DNA of 64,000 bases from Nocardia huaxiensis (GCF_013744875.1 NZ_CP059399.1:5394001-5458000), one strand, 5' to 3'. Counted from the first letter of the stretch, positions 25,028 to 33,849 are shown. Translations and numbers: made by a program. Notes: a model not told the origin generated them from the letters alone.

Positions 25028-25645
25028 GTGACCGCTTCACCGCCACAGATCCATACCGCGTCGGCCGAATGGTTCTCGGGTTCTTTCGAACCCACCCCGC
25101 AGGCTGCCCGATTGAGCGGTTCCCCGGTATTCGAGGCCGGAGTTCGCCCGGCGACGGCGCGATTCGCCGCCTACCGGGATCTCACGCGGCCCGGCGCGGC
25201 GGATCTGATCGTGCGCATGCAATATCCGGGATCGGCCGCCTTGGCCGTCCTGTCGAACGCGCTCACGCCGTTGCACGCCAGCCGCGACACCGTCGACTCA
25301 ATCACTGCCGCAGGGGAATTCGAGGACGGCGAGCACATCTACGGTCGATTGGCCAAGCGGTTCCGCACCGCGCGGGAATACCGTCTCGAGGACCGGTACG
25401 GCCGGGTGCGCTGGGCTTGGCTGGAGTGGCATCCCTACCATCACCGCACTCCGGCCCTGCCGGTCCGGTTCCTGCTGTGCGCGTGGTTCACCCATCCCGA
25501 AGGGCGGTTGGCGGAGCCGGCCACCGATGCGGGGACGCGCGTCGCACTCGGCACGCTGACCTTGGATCGCGTCCGCACACCTCCGACGCGTAAACCCAAC
25601 CTTGACAAGCCCGCGCGTGTAAACGCATCCTTTACATATGAGTGA
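25028..25645 (+). CDS. Protein of unknown function, 205 residues
   Basis: I do not recognise this protein. It is soluble, has no signal peptide and is rich in Arg, Ala and aromatic residues; RYGRVRWAWLEWHPYHH is a striking Trp/His-rich stretch near residue 130. The GTG at 25028 has AGGGAG 6 nt before it; a GTG at 24962 would add 22 residues without a clear ribosome site. Its last 8 bases overlap the next gene, so the two may be expressed together. It is divergent from the amidohydrolase. Confidence 0.6.
   Translation: MTASPPQIHTASAEWFSGSFEPTPQAARLSGSPVFEAGVRPATARFAAYRDLTRPGAADLIVRMQYPGSAALAVLSNALTPLHASRDTVDSITAAGEFEDGEHIYGRLAKRFRTAREYRLEDRYGRVRWAWLEWHPYHHRTPALPVRFLLCAWFTHPEGRLAEPATDAGTRVALGTLTLDRVRTPPTRKPNLDKPARVNASFTYE
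25618..25636. promoter_or_regulatory. Inverted repeat before the small HTH protein
   Basis: TGTAAA (25618-25623) and TTTACA (25631-25636) are perfect inverted repeats with a 7-bp gap, ending 1 bp before the ATG of the next gene. A TTGACA hexamer lies at 25602-25607, within the end of the preceding gene. An operator overlapping the transcription start is plausible, perhaps bound by the encoded HTH protein itself. Confidence 0.4.
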
Positions 25646-26051
25646 TGCCCAGCACAGAGACCCCGCCGACGAGCGTGCGGTCCTGGCAAAACTGTTGTCC
25701 ACCAATGCCGAATTCGTCGCGGAGGTACTCGCCCCGGCGGAAGGCAAGCCCGCCCCATCGGTGATGGCGGCGCTGCGTGCGGCCCGCAGTCTCGACAATG
25801 TGGTCGACGACGTGCTGCGATCCCTGGTCCGGCAGGCGCGCGACGAAGGGCGCACCTGGGCCGAGATCGGGGATTTGTTCGGCACCTCCCGGCAGGCCGC
25901 GTTCCAGCGCTTCGGCGGCGCGGGGGCGAGCGGGATGCCGATTCCGCCCGTGCCGCCCATGCCGGACCTGCCGCCCATGCCGAAGATGCCTCCCATGCCG
26001 GACTTTCCGGGCTGGCCGTTCCCGAACGCCCGGCCCCCGCACGACGCCTGA
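25638..26051 (+). CDS. Small HTH protein with Pro/Met-rich repeat tail
   Basis: 137 residues. SLVRQARDEGRTWAEIGDLFGTSRQAAFQRFG (residues about 62-93) is a helix-turn-helix of the AsiA/sigma-4-like kind that is common in short actinobacterial proteins. From residue 97 the tail consists of short MP/PP units (PPVPPMPDLPPMPKMPPMPD) ending in PGWPFPNARPP. A proline-methionine tail of this kind is not a standard DNA-binding partner and may serve protein contacts. An inverted repeat at the start may be its operator. Confidence 0.65.
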   Translation: MSDAQHRDPADERAVLAKLLSTNAEFVAEVLAPAEGKPAPSVMAALRAARSLDNVVDDVLRSLVRQARDEGRTWAEIGDLFGTSRQAAFQRFGGAGASGMPIPPVPPMPDLPPMPKMPPMPDFPGWPFPNARPPHDA

Positions 26052-26076
26052 GCACCCGCGAGCGAGAGTCCGAACC

Positions 26077-26634
26077 ATGACGAGCACCCTGACCCGCGAA
26101 CCGGCACACCGAGAGCGGGCGTGCCGGCGACTGCTCACCGCCGCCCGGTGCCGGTTCGCCGAGGATCGGCTCGCCGATGCGATCACGGCGGGCATCGACC
26201 AGGTCGTACTGGTCGGCGACGCGCTCGACACGTTCTGCGCGCAGAATCCATATCGGGGGCTGCGGGTCGCACGGATCGGATGCTTCGATGAAGAGTCCGT
26301 GGCCGCAATAGAATTCGCCATCTCCCGGCCCGCGTTCGTCATTCACATCGGCGGCGACCGCACTCTCGCGAATCTGGCCGCGCTGGTGCGCTGCGTGAGC
26401 ACGCTGCGGCCGGGCACCCAGCTGGTCTTCGACTACCTGCCCGTCGCGACGCCGCGGGCCACGGTCGCGAGATTGCTGTGCGACACGGGATTCGAGGTGC
26501 TGGAGGATCTCGGCGCGCGGACGCTAGCCTCCCGCTATCTCGTACTTCCCGACAGCGCGAACCATTCGGCCGAACCCCGTGTCGTGCGGGCTCGAATCCG
26601 CAATAATGCTGGTCGGCCGCCCAGTTCGCTTTAG
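26077..26634 (+). CDS. Short leucine-carboxyl-methyltransferase-like (TIGR00027-type) protein
   Basis: 185 residues from ATG 26077. Residues 20-50 (CRFAEDRLADAITAGIDQVVLVGDALDTF) match the GIRQVVLLGAGLDTR signature of the SAM-dependent methyltransferase family common in Mycobacterium and Nocardia, and the later LAALVRCVSTLRPGTQLVFDY matches its C-terminal block. The usual length is 280-310 residues; this one lacks the N-terminal cap and has D-A in place of the A-G before L-D-T, with no acidic residue at the D-x-P position. It may be a shortened or non-catalytic form. Confidence 0.65.
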   Translation: MTSTLTREPAHRERACRRLLTAARCRFAEDRLADAITAGIDQVVLVGDALDTFCAQNPYRGLRVARIGCFDEESVAAIEFAISRPAFVIHIGGDRTLANLAALVRCVSTLRPGTQLVFDYLPVATPRATVARLLCDTGFEVLEDLGARTLASRYLVLPDSANHSAEPRVVRARIRNNAGRPPSSL

Positions 26635-26641
26635 GAGTGCC

Positions 26642-27952
26642 ATGCGACCACTCGCTCGCCGCAATCTGCTCGCCACCGTCGCCGCCATCAGCGCACTACT
26701 CGCCACGAGCACTCCGGCGCACGCGAGTCAGGTGCCCGCCTTCGGTGACGACTTCTACTGGGGAGTGGCCGCCTCCGGCTTCCAATCCGAAGGCCATGCG
26801 CCCGACAGCAATTGGACCCGCTACATCGCCACCCACCCCGACTACGACCGCTACGGCGACAGCGTCGACTTCTACTCGCGCTACGCCTCCGATATCGCGC
26901 TCGCCGAGCAGTTGGGGGTGAACGTCTATCGCATCGGCATCGAATGGGCCCGGGTGCAGCCCCGACCCGGAGTCTGGGATCCGAACGGATTCGCCTTCTA
27001 CGACAAGGTGATCGCCGCCATCCGCGGGGCGGGCATGCGGCCGATGCTGACGTTGGACCACTGGGTCTACCCGGGCTGGGCGGCCGATCGCGGCGGGTGG
27101 CGCAATGCGGGCATGGTCGAGGACTGGCTGACCAATATGCGCGCGGTGGTCGATCGGTACGCGGCGGCCGATCCGCTGTGGGTGACCATCAACGAGCCGG
27201 CCGCGTACATGATGAACGAAGTGCGCAATGGCGGGTTGCCGATCGGGGAGATACCGGTCATGCAGCAGCGACTCGCCGACGCGCACAACAGCATCTACGA
27301 CTACATCCACGCGGTGCAGCCGGGTGCCATGGTCACCAGCAATGTGGCCTATATTCCGGCGGCCGATCAGGCGGTCAACGGCGCCATGCTGAGCCTGATC
27401 GCGAATCGGCTGGACTACATCGGCATCGACTACTACTACGGCATGTCGCCCGCGACGGTCGCCCAGTACACCTCCTTCGCACAGAACGCGCTGTGGAAGC
27501 TGCCGCTCGAGGCGGACGGAATCTATTACACGCTGCGGCATTTCGCGCGGCAATTCCCCGGGAAGCCGCTCTACATCGTCGAGAACGGCATGCCCACCGA
27601 GAACGGTGCGCCGCGCGCGGACGGCTACACCCGAGCCGACGATCTGCGCGACACCATCTACTGGATCCAGCGTGCACGCGCCGACGGCATGAACGTGATG
27701 GGCTACAACTACTGGAGCCTCACCGACAACTACGAATGGGGTTCCTACACACCGCGTTTCGGACTGTATACGGTGGATGTGCGGAGCGATCCCGCGCTCA
27801 CCCGCCGGCCCACCGACGCGGTCGATGCCTACCGCCTGATCACCCGTGACGGCGGCGTTCCCGCGCACTACCTGCCGACGCGGGTTCCGGCCACCTGCTC
27901 GCTGGTCGATGCCCCGTCCAGTTGCACCGATCCGGTGACGCTGCCCCGCTGA
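26642..27952 (+). CDS. Secreted glycoside hydrolase family 1 enzyme, copy 1
   Basis: 436 residues with a signal peptide (residues 1-29, cut after AHA). The GH1 opening FYWGVAASGFQSEG is present; the acid/base is Glu185 in TINEPAAY and the nucleophile Glu314 in YIVENGMP. The C-terminal WSLTDNYEWGSYTPRFGLYTVD is the glucone-binding block. It retains sugar configuration and should act outside the cell as a beta-glycosidase. A Cys-rich end (CSLVDAPSSC) is shared with the second copy. No transporter or regulator adjoins it, and the substrate is unknown. Confidence 0.92.
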   Translation: MRPLARRNLLATVAAISALLATSTPAHASQVPAFGDDFYWGVAASGFQSEGHAPDSNWTRYIATHPDYDRYGDSVDFYSRYASDIALAEQLGVNVYRIGIEWARVQPRPGVWDPNGFAFYDKVIAAIRGAGMRPMLTLDHWVYPGWAADRGGWRNAGMVEDWLTNMRAVVDRYAAADPLWVTINEPAAYMMNEVRNGGLPIGEIPVMQQRLADAHNSIYDYIHAVQPGAMVTSNVAYIPAADQAVNGAMLSLIANRLDYIGIDYYYGMSPATVAQYTSFAQNALWKLPLEADGIYYTLRHFARQFPGKPLYIVENGMPTENGAPRADGYTRADDLRDTIYWIQRARADGMNVMGYNYWSLTDNYEWGSYTPRFGLYTVDVRSDPALTRRPTDAVDAYRLITRDGGVPAHYLPTRVPATCSLVDAPSSCTDPVTLPR

Positions 27953-27986
27953 TCGGGCGGCTCTTCTCGGCGGAATGCGAGCGAGC

Positions 27987-28022
27987 CGGACGCGAATACG
28001 GGTAGTGGAGTACTCGCGTCCG
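27987..28022. terminator. Hairpin after the first GH1 gene
   Basis: A perfect 9-bp inverted repeat (CGGACGCGA and TCGCGTCCG) with an 18-nt loop starts 34 bp after the stop codon. There is no T-tract, which is common for actinobacterial hairpin terminators. Confidence 0.45.
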
Positions 28023-28143
28023 CTTTGTCCCGTCGCCCGACACTGAATGAGACGGAGAGGAGACCTCCGATCCCTCGGATGGTCGCCGACCTGTCGGCCC
28101 CGCCCTCACGGGCCGGGCGTTCAGTTCGAGAATCGAGGACATC

Positions 28144-28344
28144 ATGTCTGCCGACAACGATCAGAGGAGAGGCGGCCCACCGGCCGGACCACCCGGCGCG
28201 GACGCCGGCATGGACGAGCAGGCCCTGTCGGCCCGGCTCGCCGGGGACGAGACACAGGAGCGGCTGGTGGATTCCTGGCTGCTCGCCCGGTGGGCCCCGG
28301 CCGCCGGGCGCGACACGCACCGTACTGCACGGGAATTCAGCTAA
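28144..28344 (+). CDS. Small hypothetical protein between the GH1 genes
   Basis: 66 residues, with GAGGAC before the ATG at 28144. It is Gly/Pro/Asp-rich at the start, then charged (DEQALSARLAGDETQERLVDSWLLARW). It has no signal peptide and no recognised domain. Reading-frame GC pattern and length give only modest support, so it may not be a real gene. Confidence 0.35.
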   Translation: MSADNDQRRGGPPAGPPGADAGMDEQALSARLAGDETQERLVDSWLLARWAPAAGRDTHRTAREFS

Positions 28345-28404
28345 TCGCCAGCTACGCTCCGATTCGGGACATTCACGACACCGCTGTCCCGGAGGAGGAG
28401 TCCG

Positions 28405-29739
28405 ATGCGCGCTCGGCTGCACCGTCTCGTCGTGGCCGGAGTCGCCGTGGCCTCGACGCTGCTGCCTGTTGCCGTGAGTTCCGCGACCACCGGCCCCGTG
28501 CAGCCCATCGCCGCGGGCAGCGGGCTCGGCTCGGACTTCCTGTGGGGTGTGGCCGCCTCCGGCTTCCAGTCCGAAGGCCATGCGCCCGACAGCAACTGGA
28601 CGCGCTACATCGACAACAACCCCGCCTGGGATCGTTTCGAGAATTCCGTCGACTTCCGCTCCAGGTACCCGCACGACATCGCCCTCGCCGCCGGCCTCGG
28701 CGCGAAGGTCTTCCGCATCGGCATCGAATGGGCGCGCCTGCAACCCACCGCCGACACCTGGGACGAGTCCGGTTTCGCCTTCTACGAATCGGTCGTGGAC
28801 GCCATCATCTCCGCCGGCATGCACCCCATGCTCACCCTCGACCACTGGACCTACCCCGCCTGGGCGCTGGATCAGGGCGGCTGGCGCAATCCCGGCATGG
28901 TCGACCAGTGGCTGGCGAATGCGCGTCTCGTGGTGGACCGCTTCGCCTCCCGGAATCCGGTGTGGGTCACGGTGAACGAGCCCGTCGCCTACATCATGCA
29001 CGAGGTCCGCCAGAACGACACCGACCCGAACCAGATGCTCGACCGAATCGCCCAGGCGCACAACAGCATCTACGACTACATCCACCGCATCCAGCCCGAC
29101 GCCCTGGTCACCAGCAATGTCGGCTACGTCGCCGGCGCCGAAGCCGAAGTCAACGGCCCCCTCATGGACCGCATCGGCGACAAACTCGATTTCATCGGTG
29201 TCGATTACTACTTCGGCTACGAACCCCCCACCACCCAGGCCGCCTCCCATCCCGACGGCTCCCTCCCGCCGGCCGCCGGCATGTGGGAACTCCCGGTCCG
29301 CCCCGAGGGCATCTACTTTGCCCTGCAACACTATTCACACAAGTTCCCCGGCAAGCCCCTCTGGATCATCGAGAACGGCATGCCCACCGAGGACGGCAAA
29401 CCCCGCGCCGACGGCTACACCCGCTCCCAGCACCTGCGCGACACCGTCTACTGGCTCCAGCGCGCCAAGGCCGACGGCATGAACATCGTCGGATACAACT
29501 ACTGGTCCATCACCGACAACTACGAATGGGGTTCCTACACACCCCGATTCGGCCTCTACACCGTGGACGTCACGACCGATCCCACCCTCACCCGCCGCCC
29601 CACCGACGCGGTGGACACCTACCGCCAGGTCATCTCCGCCAGCGGCGTCCCCACCGGCTACTCCCCCATCCGAGCCCCCTCCGACTGCCGCCTGGTGGAT
29701 CCACCCGCCAGCTGCGCCACCCCCGTCACCATCCCCTGA
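28405..29739 (+). CDS. Secreted glycoside hydrolase family 1 enzyme, copy 2
   Basis: 444 residues, with GGAGGAGG before the ATG and a signal peptide of about 27 residues (ending in VSSATTG). The acid/base Glu192 (TVNEPVAY) and nucleophile Glu323 (WIIENGMP) are intact. It is closely similar to the copy 1.4 kb upstream, including stretches such as ASGFQSEGHAPDSNWTRYI, AHNSIYDYIH and GYNYWS-x-TDNYEWGSYTPRFGLYTVDV, so the pair comes from a tandem duplication. It has a longer insertion near residues 273-295 that could alter substrate choice. Confidence 0.93.
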   Translation: MRARLHRLVVAGVAVASTLLPVAVSSATTGPVQPIAAGSGLGSDFLWGVAASGFQSEGHAPDSNWTRYIDNNPAWDRFENSVDFRSRYPHDIALAAGLGAKVFRIGIEWARLQPTADTWDESGFAFYESVVDAIISAGMHPMLTLDHWTYPAWALDQGGWRNPGMVDQWLANARLVVDRFASRNPVWVTVNEPVAYIMHEVRQNDTDPNQMLDRIAQAHNSIYDYIHRIQPDALVTSNVGYVAGAEAEVNGPLMDRIGDKLDFIGVDYYFGYEPPTTQAASHPDGSLPPAAGMWELPVRPEGIYFALQHYSHKFPGKPLWIIENGMPTEDGKPRADGYTRSQHLRDTVYWLQRAKADGMNIVGYNYWSITDNYEWGSYTPRFGLYTVDVTTDPTLTRRPTDAVDTYRQVISASGVPTGYSPIRAPSDCRLVDPPASCATPVTIP

Positions 29740-29840
29740 CCACGCGACTTCCCCAACGCTGCCGGTCGAAATATTCGGTGTCGTTTCCTGCGGGCACCCG
29801 GGATACTCGGTGCGTTCGAGCGGGTGGGGAAGGAAGTGCG

Positions 29841-30542
29841 ATGAGCGACAAGAGTGATCTGCTGCTGGAAGGTGTGGTGGGGTCGCATGCTTATGGGCTG
29901 AATACGGCTCAGAGCGATGTGGATTATCTCGGGGTGTATGTGGAGCCGACGCGGACTTTTCTCGGGCTGCATCCGCCCACGCGGGATCGCGGGACCCGGC
30001 AGGGGCGGGATGGGGCCGATGCCACTTATCACGAGGTGGGGAAGGCGATGGGGTTGATCCTGTCGTGCAATCCGACCGTGAATGAGATTTTGTGGCTCGA
30101 GAATTACACCGTCGCAAGTGATTTCGGGCGGGAACTGGTCGGGCTGCGTGAGCATTTCTTGTCGGCGCCGAAGGTGCGGCATTCGTATTTCGGGTATGCG
30201 ATGGCGCAGTTTCGGAAGATGTTGAATCGGCGGGAGACTCAGGGGCTGCAGGATCCGCGGTTGGCCAAGCATGCCCGGCATACGATGCGGTTGCTGTGGC
30301 AGGGGTATGAGCTGTACACGACCGGGGTGCTGCCGGTTCGATTGCCGGATCCGGAGCCGTATTTCGCGTTCGGGCGGCAGATGATGGAGGAATCGGGCGA
30401 GGCCGCGGCCAAGGCGCTGATTGCCGAGTACGAGGAGAAGTTCGATTCGGCGCGGACGCCGTTGCCGCGGCGGCCGAATGAGGAGCCGCTGGAAGAATTT
30501 CTGCAGCGGGTGCGGCGGGCGCATCTGGATGCCCACGGGTGA
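29841..30542 (+). CDS. Predicted nucleotidyltransferase (YcgL/DUF4111-type)
   Basis: 233 residues. The N-terminal GSHAYGLNTAQSDVDYLGVYV contains the G-S and D-x-D metal-binding pair of the polymerase-beta fold, as in the YcgL nucleotidyltransferase group. ECKLGL-type helices follow with HARHTMRLLWQGYELY. Such proteins transfer a nucleotide to a small molecule or RNA; some act in toxin-antitoxin pairs, but no partner gene is adjacent. The coding sequence has less GC than the neighbours at third positions in places, which could signal recent acquisition. Confidence 0.8.
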   Translation: MSDKSDLLLEGVVGSHAYGLNTAQSDVDYLGVYVEPTRTFLGLHPPTRDRGTRQGRDGADATYHEVGKAMGLILSCNPTVNEILWLENYTVASDFGRELVGLREHFLSAPKVRHSYFGYAMAQFRKMLNRRETQGLQDPRLAKHARHTMRLLWQGYELYTTGVLPVRLPDPEPYFAFGRQMMEESGEAAAKALIAEYEEKFDSARTPLPRRPNEEPLEEFLQRVRRAHLDAHG

Positions 30543-30563
30543 GCATCCAGACGCGCGGTCCGT

Positions 30564-31070
30564 CTACCGGGTGAGCATGTAGGGGTGGCTGGGGCGCAGT
30601 TCGGCCACGGCGACCAGGTCGCCGTAGGGAACTGCGCCGTTGGCCAGGCGATGGGCCATGCGGGCGAAGGACATTCGGGCGCCGTACTTGATGCGCATCC
30701 CTTCGCGGATCTTGTCGGCGAAGGGGCCGCCGGTGATGATGTGGACCGTCCCGTATTGCTGGCGGGAGCCCAGGGCCGGACGGCCGCGCCAGTCGCCGGG
30801 CTGGATCACGACGCGGCCGTCGCCGGCCAGCTGCTGGGCTTCCTCGGTGTAGGAGGAGAGCAGGAAGGCCAGGCGGCCACCCTCCTCGGGGATGACCAGG
30901 TGGGGGGCGACGGCGATGCGGTCGGGGGGTATGGGGCGGGTGACGAGGACGGTTTTGCTGTCCCACCACAGCGATCCCGCGGTCCAGGGGTTGGCGGGGA
31001 CGGGACTGACGGAGTGGGTGGGGGCCTGCGGATGGACGGATGCGCCGGGGGCGGGTGCGAGGGGTGCCAT
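30564..31070 (-). CDS. Split-barrel (PPOX-like) protein of unknown function
   Basis: 168 residues from ATG 31070; the frame upstream to 31226 overlaps nothing but shows no ribosome site. The stretch RLAFLLSSYTEEAQQLAGDGRVVIQPGDWRGRP resembles the small-molecule-binding strand pair of F420/FMN-binding PPOX-type proteins, which contain a similar N-x-x-V-x-x-x-x-x-D-x-R-G motif. I cannot assign a substrate. It is convergent with the nucleotidyltransferase, only 21 bp apart. Confidence 0.6.
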   Translation of the reverse strand: MAPLAPAPGASVHPQAPTHSVSPVPANPWTAGSLWWDSKTVLVTRPIPPDRIAVAPHLVIPEEGGRLAFLLSSYTEEAQQLAGDGRVVIQPGDWRGRPALGSRQQYGTVHIITGGPFADKIREGMRIKYGARMSFARMAHRLANGAVPYGDLVAVAELRPSHPYMLTR

Positions 31071-31310
31071 AGTCAGGTGAACTCCGAAAACTGTGCCGGT
31101 CAGTGCCTTTCGAATACTGTCGGGAGGAGTCGACGGGAATTCGATCGGCGCTGATCGGCGTACCCTGTCCTTACCCGAGATAAGTACTCTTCCTACGAGA
31201 GTGCCAGAAGTACGCCGCATGCGCACATAACGATCGTGTGTGCGTGGGGTGTGTCTCGTATGGGGATGTCAGGCAATAACTTTCAGGATGAAATCCACGG
31301 TCGCTGAAAA

Positions 31311-32009
31311 TTAGCGTTCGCTGCCGTATTCCTTTACGGCGCGCTCGATTTCGTCGGCGAGGGTGGCGCCGCCGACTTCCCAGGCAGCCGCGCGGAAGCG
31401 ATCGCGGAAGCGCATGAGATCGTCGCCGATCCCCTCGCCGCCGTAGGAGGTGGTGGCGGCGTCGCCGAAGGTTTGCACGATCTCGTCGGCCAGTTCGGCC
31501 AGCCGGGCGCGAATCAGTTTGCGCAGCGCACCGGCGAGGGTGACCTCGGTGCCCACGTCGTAGAGAATGAGCGCGCCCTTGAGCATGGGCTCGTCGGGAA
31601 TGCGCCAGCCCTCGGCGCAGCGTTCGACATATTGGGCGGCGACCAGTTCGTCGAGGATTTCGGGCCGGCGGTCGCCGAGCAGCTCGGAGAGTTCTTCATC
31701 GGAGAGCACCGTCGCGGGCTGATCCCCCGCTGCCACGGGCCGACCCGGACCGAAGACCGTGCGCCATTCACTGCTGGGGGTGTCCGCGGCCAGGACCTCG
31801 CGGATGGCATCGAGCCGCAGCCCGCGCGCCTGCATGGCCGCGATATCGCGCAGCCGATCCAGATGTTCGGCGCTGTAGACCGCTTCCTTCCCGGCCCGTC
31901 CGGGCTTCGGGAGCACGCCCAGCGAGTGGTAGTAGCGGATGGTGCGGGCGGGTACGCCGCTCATTTCGGCGAGTTGCGTGCGGCTGTATCTGTCCACGAA
32001 GAGCAGCAT
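31311..32009 (-). CDS. MerR-family transcriptional regulator
   Basis: 232 residues. Residues 5-70 form the MerR winged-helix (YSRTQLAEMSGVPARTIRYYHSLGVLPKPGRAGKEAVYS, then the hinge HLDRLRDIAAMQARGLRLDAIREVL). The C-terminal part of about 140 residues is a helical sensor of unknown ligand and has no cysteine set typical of metal MerR proteins. It is divergent from choD with a palindrome between them. The start is uncertain: GTG 31997 would remove four residues. Confidence 0.85.
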   Translation of the reverse strand: MLLFVDRYSRTQLAEMSGVPARTIRYYHSLGVLPKPGRAGKEAVYSAEHLDRLRDIAAMQARGLRLDAIREVLAADTPSSEWRTVFGPGRPVAAGDQPATVLSDEELSELLGDRRPEILDELVAAQYVERCAEGWRIPDEPMLKGALILYDVGTEVTLAGALRKLIRARLAELADEIVQTFGDAATTSYGGEGIGDDLMRFRDRFRAAAWEVGGATLADEIERAVKEYGSER

Positions 32010-32030
32010 AGACAGTACGGATACCCTTCG

Positions 32031-32059
32031 TTGACAGTTCCAACTGTCCGCGTTAGCGT
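32031..32059 (+). promoter_or_regulatory. choD promoter with MerR-type operator
   Basis: TTGACA at 32031-32036 and TAGCGT at 32054-32059 form a -35/-10 pair with a 17-bp gap. The perfect inverted repeat GACAGTTCCAACTGTC (32033-32048, arms of 7 bp, spacer of 2) overlaps the -35 and the gap. A third GACAGT half-site is at 32011-32016, next to the regulator start. This is where a MerR-type protein would bind to control choD and itself. Confidence 0.6.
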
Positions 32060-32100
32060 AACGGCCGCCACACTTGTCGACGACGACCAGGGAGTTTGCG

Positions 32101-33825
32101 ATGACCCGACGCGAAACCGATTTCGACGTGCTCATTGTCGGATCCGGATTCGGTGGCAGTGTCACCGCACTGCGCCTGGTCGAGAAGGGCTACCGCGTCG
32201 GCGTGCTCGAGGCCGGTCAGCGCTACGCCGACGACGAGCTGCCCACCACCAGCTGGGACCTGCGCAAATTCCTGTGGGCGCCCAAGCTGGGCTGCTACGG
32301 CATCCAGCGCATCCACCCCCTGCGCGATGTGCTCATCCTGGCCGGCGCGGGCGTCGGCGGCGGCTCGCTGAACTACGCGAACACCCTCTACGTCCCGCCG
32401 CAGCCGTTCTTCCAGGACGCCCAGTGGCGCGACATCACCGACTGGCACGACGAGCTCATGCCCTACTACGAGCAGGCGCAGAAGATGCTCGGCGTGGTCC
32501 GCAATCCGCATCTGACCCCCGCCGACGAGGTTTTCAAGCAGGTCGCCGACGATATGGGGTGCGGCGACACCTTCGTGCAGACCCCGGTCGGCGTGTTCTT
32601 CGGCGAAGCGGGTCAGACCGTCGACGACCCGTACTTCGGCGGCGCGGGACCGCGGCGCACCGGCTGCATCGAATGCGGCGAGTGCATGACCGGCTGCCGG
32701 CACAATGCCAAGAACACCCTGGTCAAGAACTACCTGTATCTGGCGGAAAAGGCCGGGGCGCAGGTCATTCCGATGACGACGGTCACTGCGGTCAAACCCC
32801 TGCCGGACGGCACCTGGGATGTGCACACCGAACGCACCGGCGCCTGGGTGCGCAAGCAGCCCAAGACCTACACCGCCGGGCACGTGGTGCTCGCCGCCGG
32901 CACGCGCGGCACCCAGCAGCTGCTGTTCGCCATGCGGGACAAGGGAATTCTGCCGGGCCTGTCCGATCGCCTGGGCGTGCTGACGCGCACCAATTCCGAA
33001 TCCATCGTCGGCGCGGCCACCCGCAAGGTGGATCCGAACCGCGATTTCACCCGCGGTGTCGCCATCACCTCCTCGATCCACCCCACGCCTGACACCCATA
33101 TCGAGCCGGTCCGCTACGGCAAGGGCTCCAATGCGATGGGCCTGCTGCAGACCCTCATGGTCGACGGCGGCGGCCGGATGCCGCGCTGGCTGCGGTTCCT
33201 GTGGACGGTGCTGTTGCATCCGCTGACGCTGCTGCAGTTCATGTCGGTGAAGAACTGGAGTGAGCGGACCATCATCTCGCTGGTCATGCAGCATCTGGAC
33301 AATTCGATCACCACGTACACCAAGCGCGGACTGTTCGGTCGCAAGCTCACCTCGAAACAGGGCCACGGCGAACCGAATCCGACCTGGATCCCCGTCGGCA
33401 ACGAGGTCACCCGCGCGGTGGCCGACAAGATCGGCGGCGTCGCGGGCGGCAGCTGGGGCGAGGTGTTCAATATCCCGCTGACCGCGCACTTCCTGGGCGG
33501 CGCGGCCATCGGCGCGGACGCGAGCACCGGGGTGATCGACGCCTACCACCGCGTCTACGGCTACCCGACGCTGAGCGTGGTCGACGGTGCGGCGGTCTCG
33601 GCGAACCTGGGCGTGAACCCGTCACTGACCATCACCGCGCAGGCCGAGCGCGCGGCGGCCATGTGGCCCAACAAGGGTGAGCAGGACACCCGGCCCGAAC
33701 CGGGCAGCGGATACCAGCGCATCGCGCCGATCGCGCCCAAGCAGCCGGTCGTTCCGGCGAGCGCACCCGCGGCGCTGGTATTGCCGATCGTCGAGATCCG
33801 GCGTAGCGCAAGCGAATCCGCATGA
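32101..33825 (+). CDS. choD: GMC-family oxidoreductase, ChoD-type cholesterol oxidase
   Basis: 574 residues, close to the 578 of mycobacterial ChoD. The FAD-binding GSGFGGS is at residues 14-20, LAGAGVGGGSLNYANTLYVPP is the second FAD motif, and GCIECGECMTGCRHNAKNT is a Cys-rich stretch kept in the ChoD group. Near the C-terminus, HFLGGAAIG, then GYPTLSVVDGAAVSANLGVNPSLTI is the closing FAD/catalytic His-Asn block. It oxidises sterol hydroxyl groups with oxygen or another acceptor; actual sterol specificity is known to be weak in ChoD proteins. Controlled by the divergent MerR is likely from the operator. Confidence 0.9.
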   Translation: MTRRETDFDVLIVGSGFGGSVTALRLVEKGYRVGVLEAGQRYADDELPTTSWDLRKFLWAPKLGCYGIQRIHPLRDVLILAGAGVGGGSLNYANTLYVPPQPFFQDAQWRDITDWHDELMPYYEQAQKMLGVVRNPHLTPADEVFKQVADDMGCGDTFVQTPVGVFFGEAGQTVDDPYFGGAGPRRTGCIECGECMTGCRHNAKNTLVKNYLYLAEKAGAQVIPMTTVTAVKPLPDGTWDVHTERTGAWVRKQPKTYTAGHVVLAAGTRGTQQLLFAMRDKGILPGLSDRLGVLTRTNSESIVGAATRKVDPNRDFTRGVAITSSIHPTPDTHIEPVRYGKGSNAMGLLQTLMVDGGGRMPRWLRFLWTVLLHPLTLLQFMSVKNWSERTIISLVMQHLDNSITTYTKRGLFGRKLTSKQGHGEPNPTWIPVGNEVTRAVADKIGGVAGGSWGEVFNIPLTAHFLGGAAIGADASTGVIDAYHRVYGYPTLSVVDGAAVSANLGVNPSLTITAQAERAAAMWPNKGEQDTRPEPGSGYQRIAPIAPKQPVVPASAPAALVLPIVEIRRSASESA

Positions 33826-33849
33826 GCGCAGATCGCGCGTAATCGGAAT

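Noticed and set aside
28047..30542. 831-codon open frame over the second GH1 gene and the nucleotidyltransferase
   Set aside because: Only its last 234 codons (from 29841) are a real gene. The rest is a shadow of the GH1 frame, rich in Arg, Pro and His.
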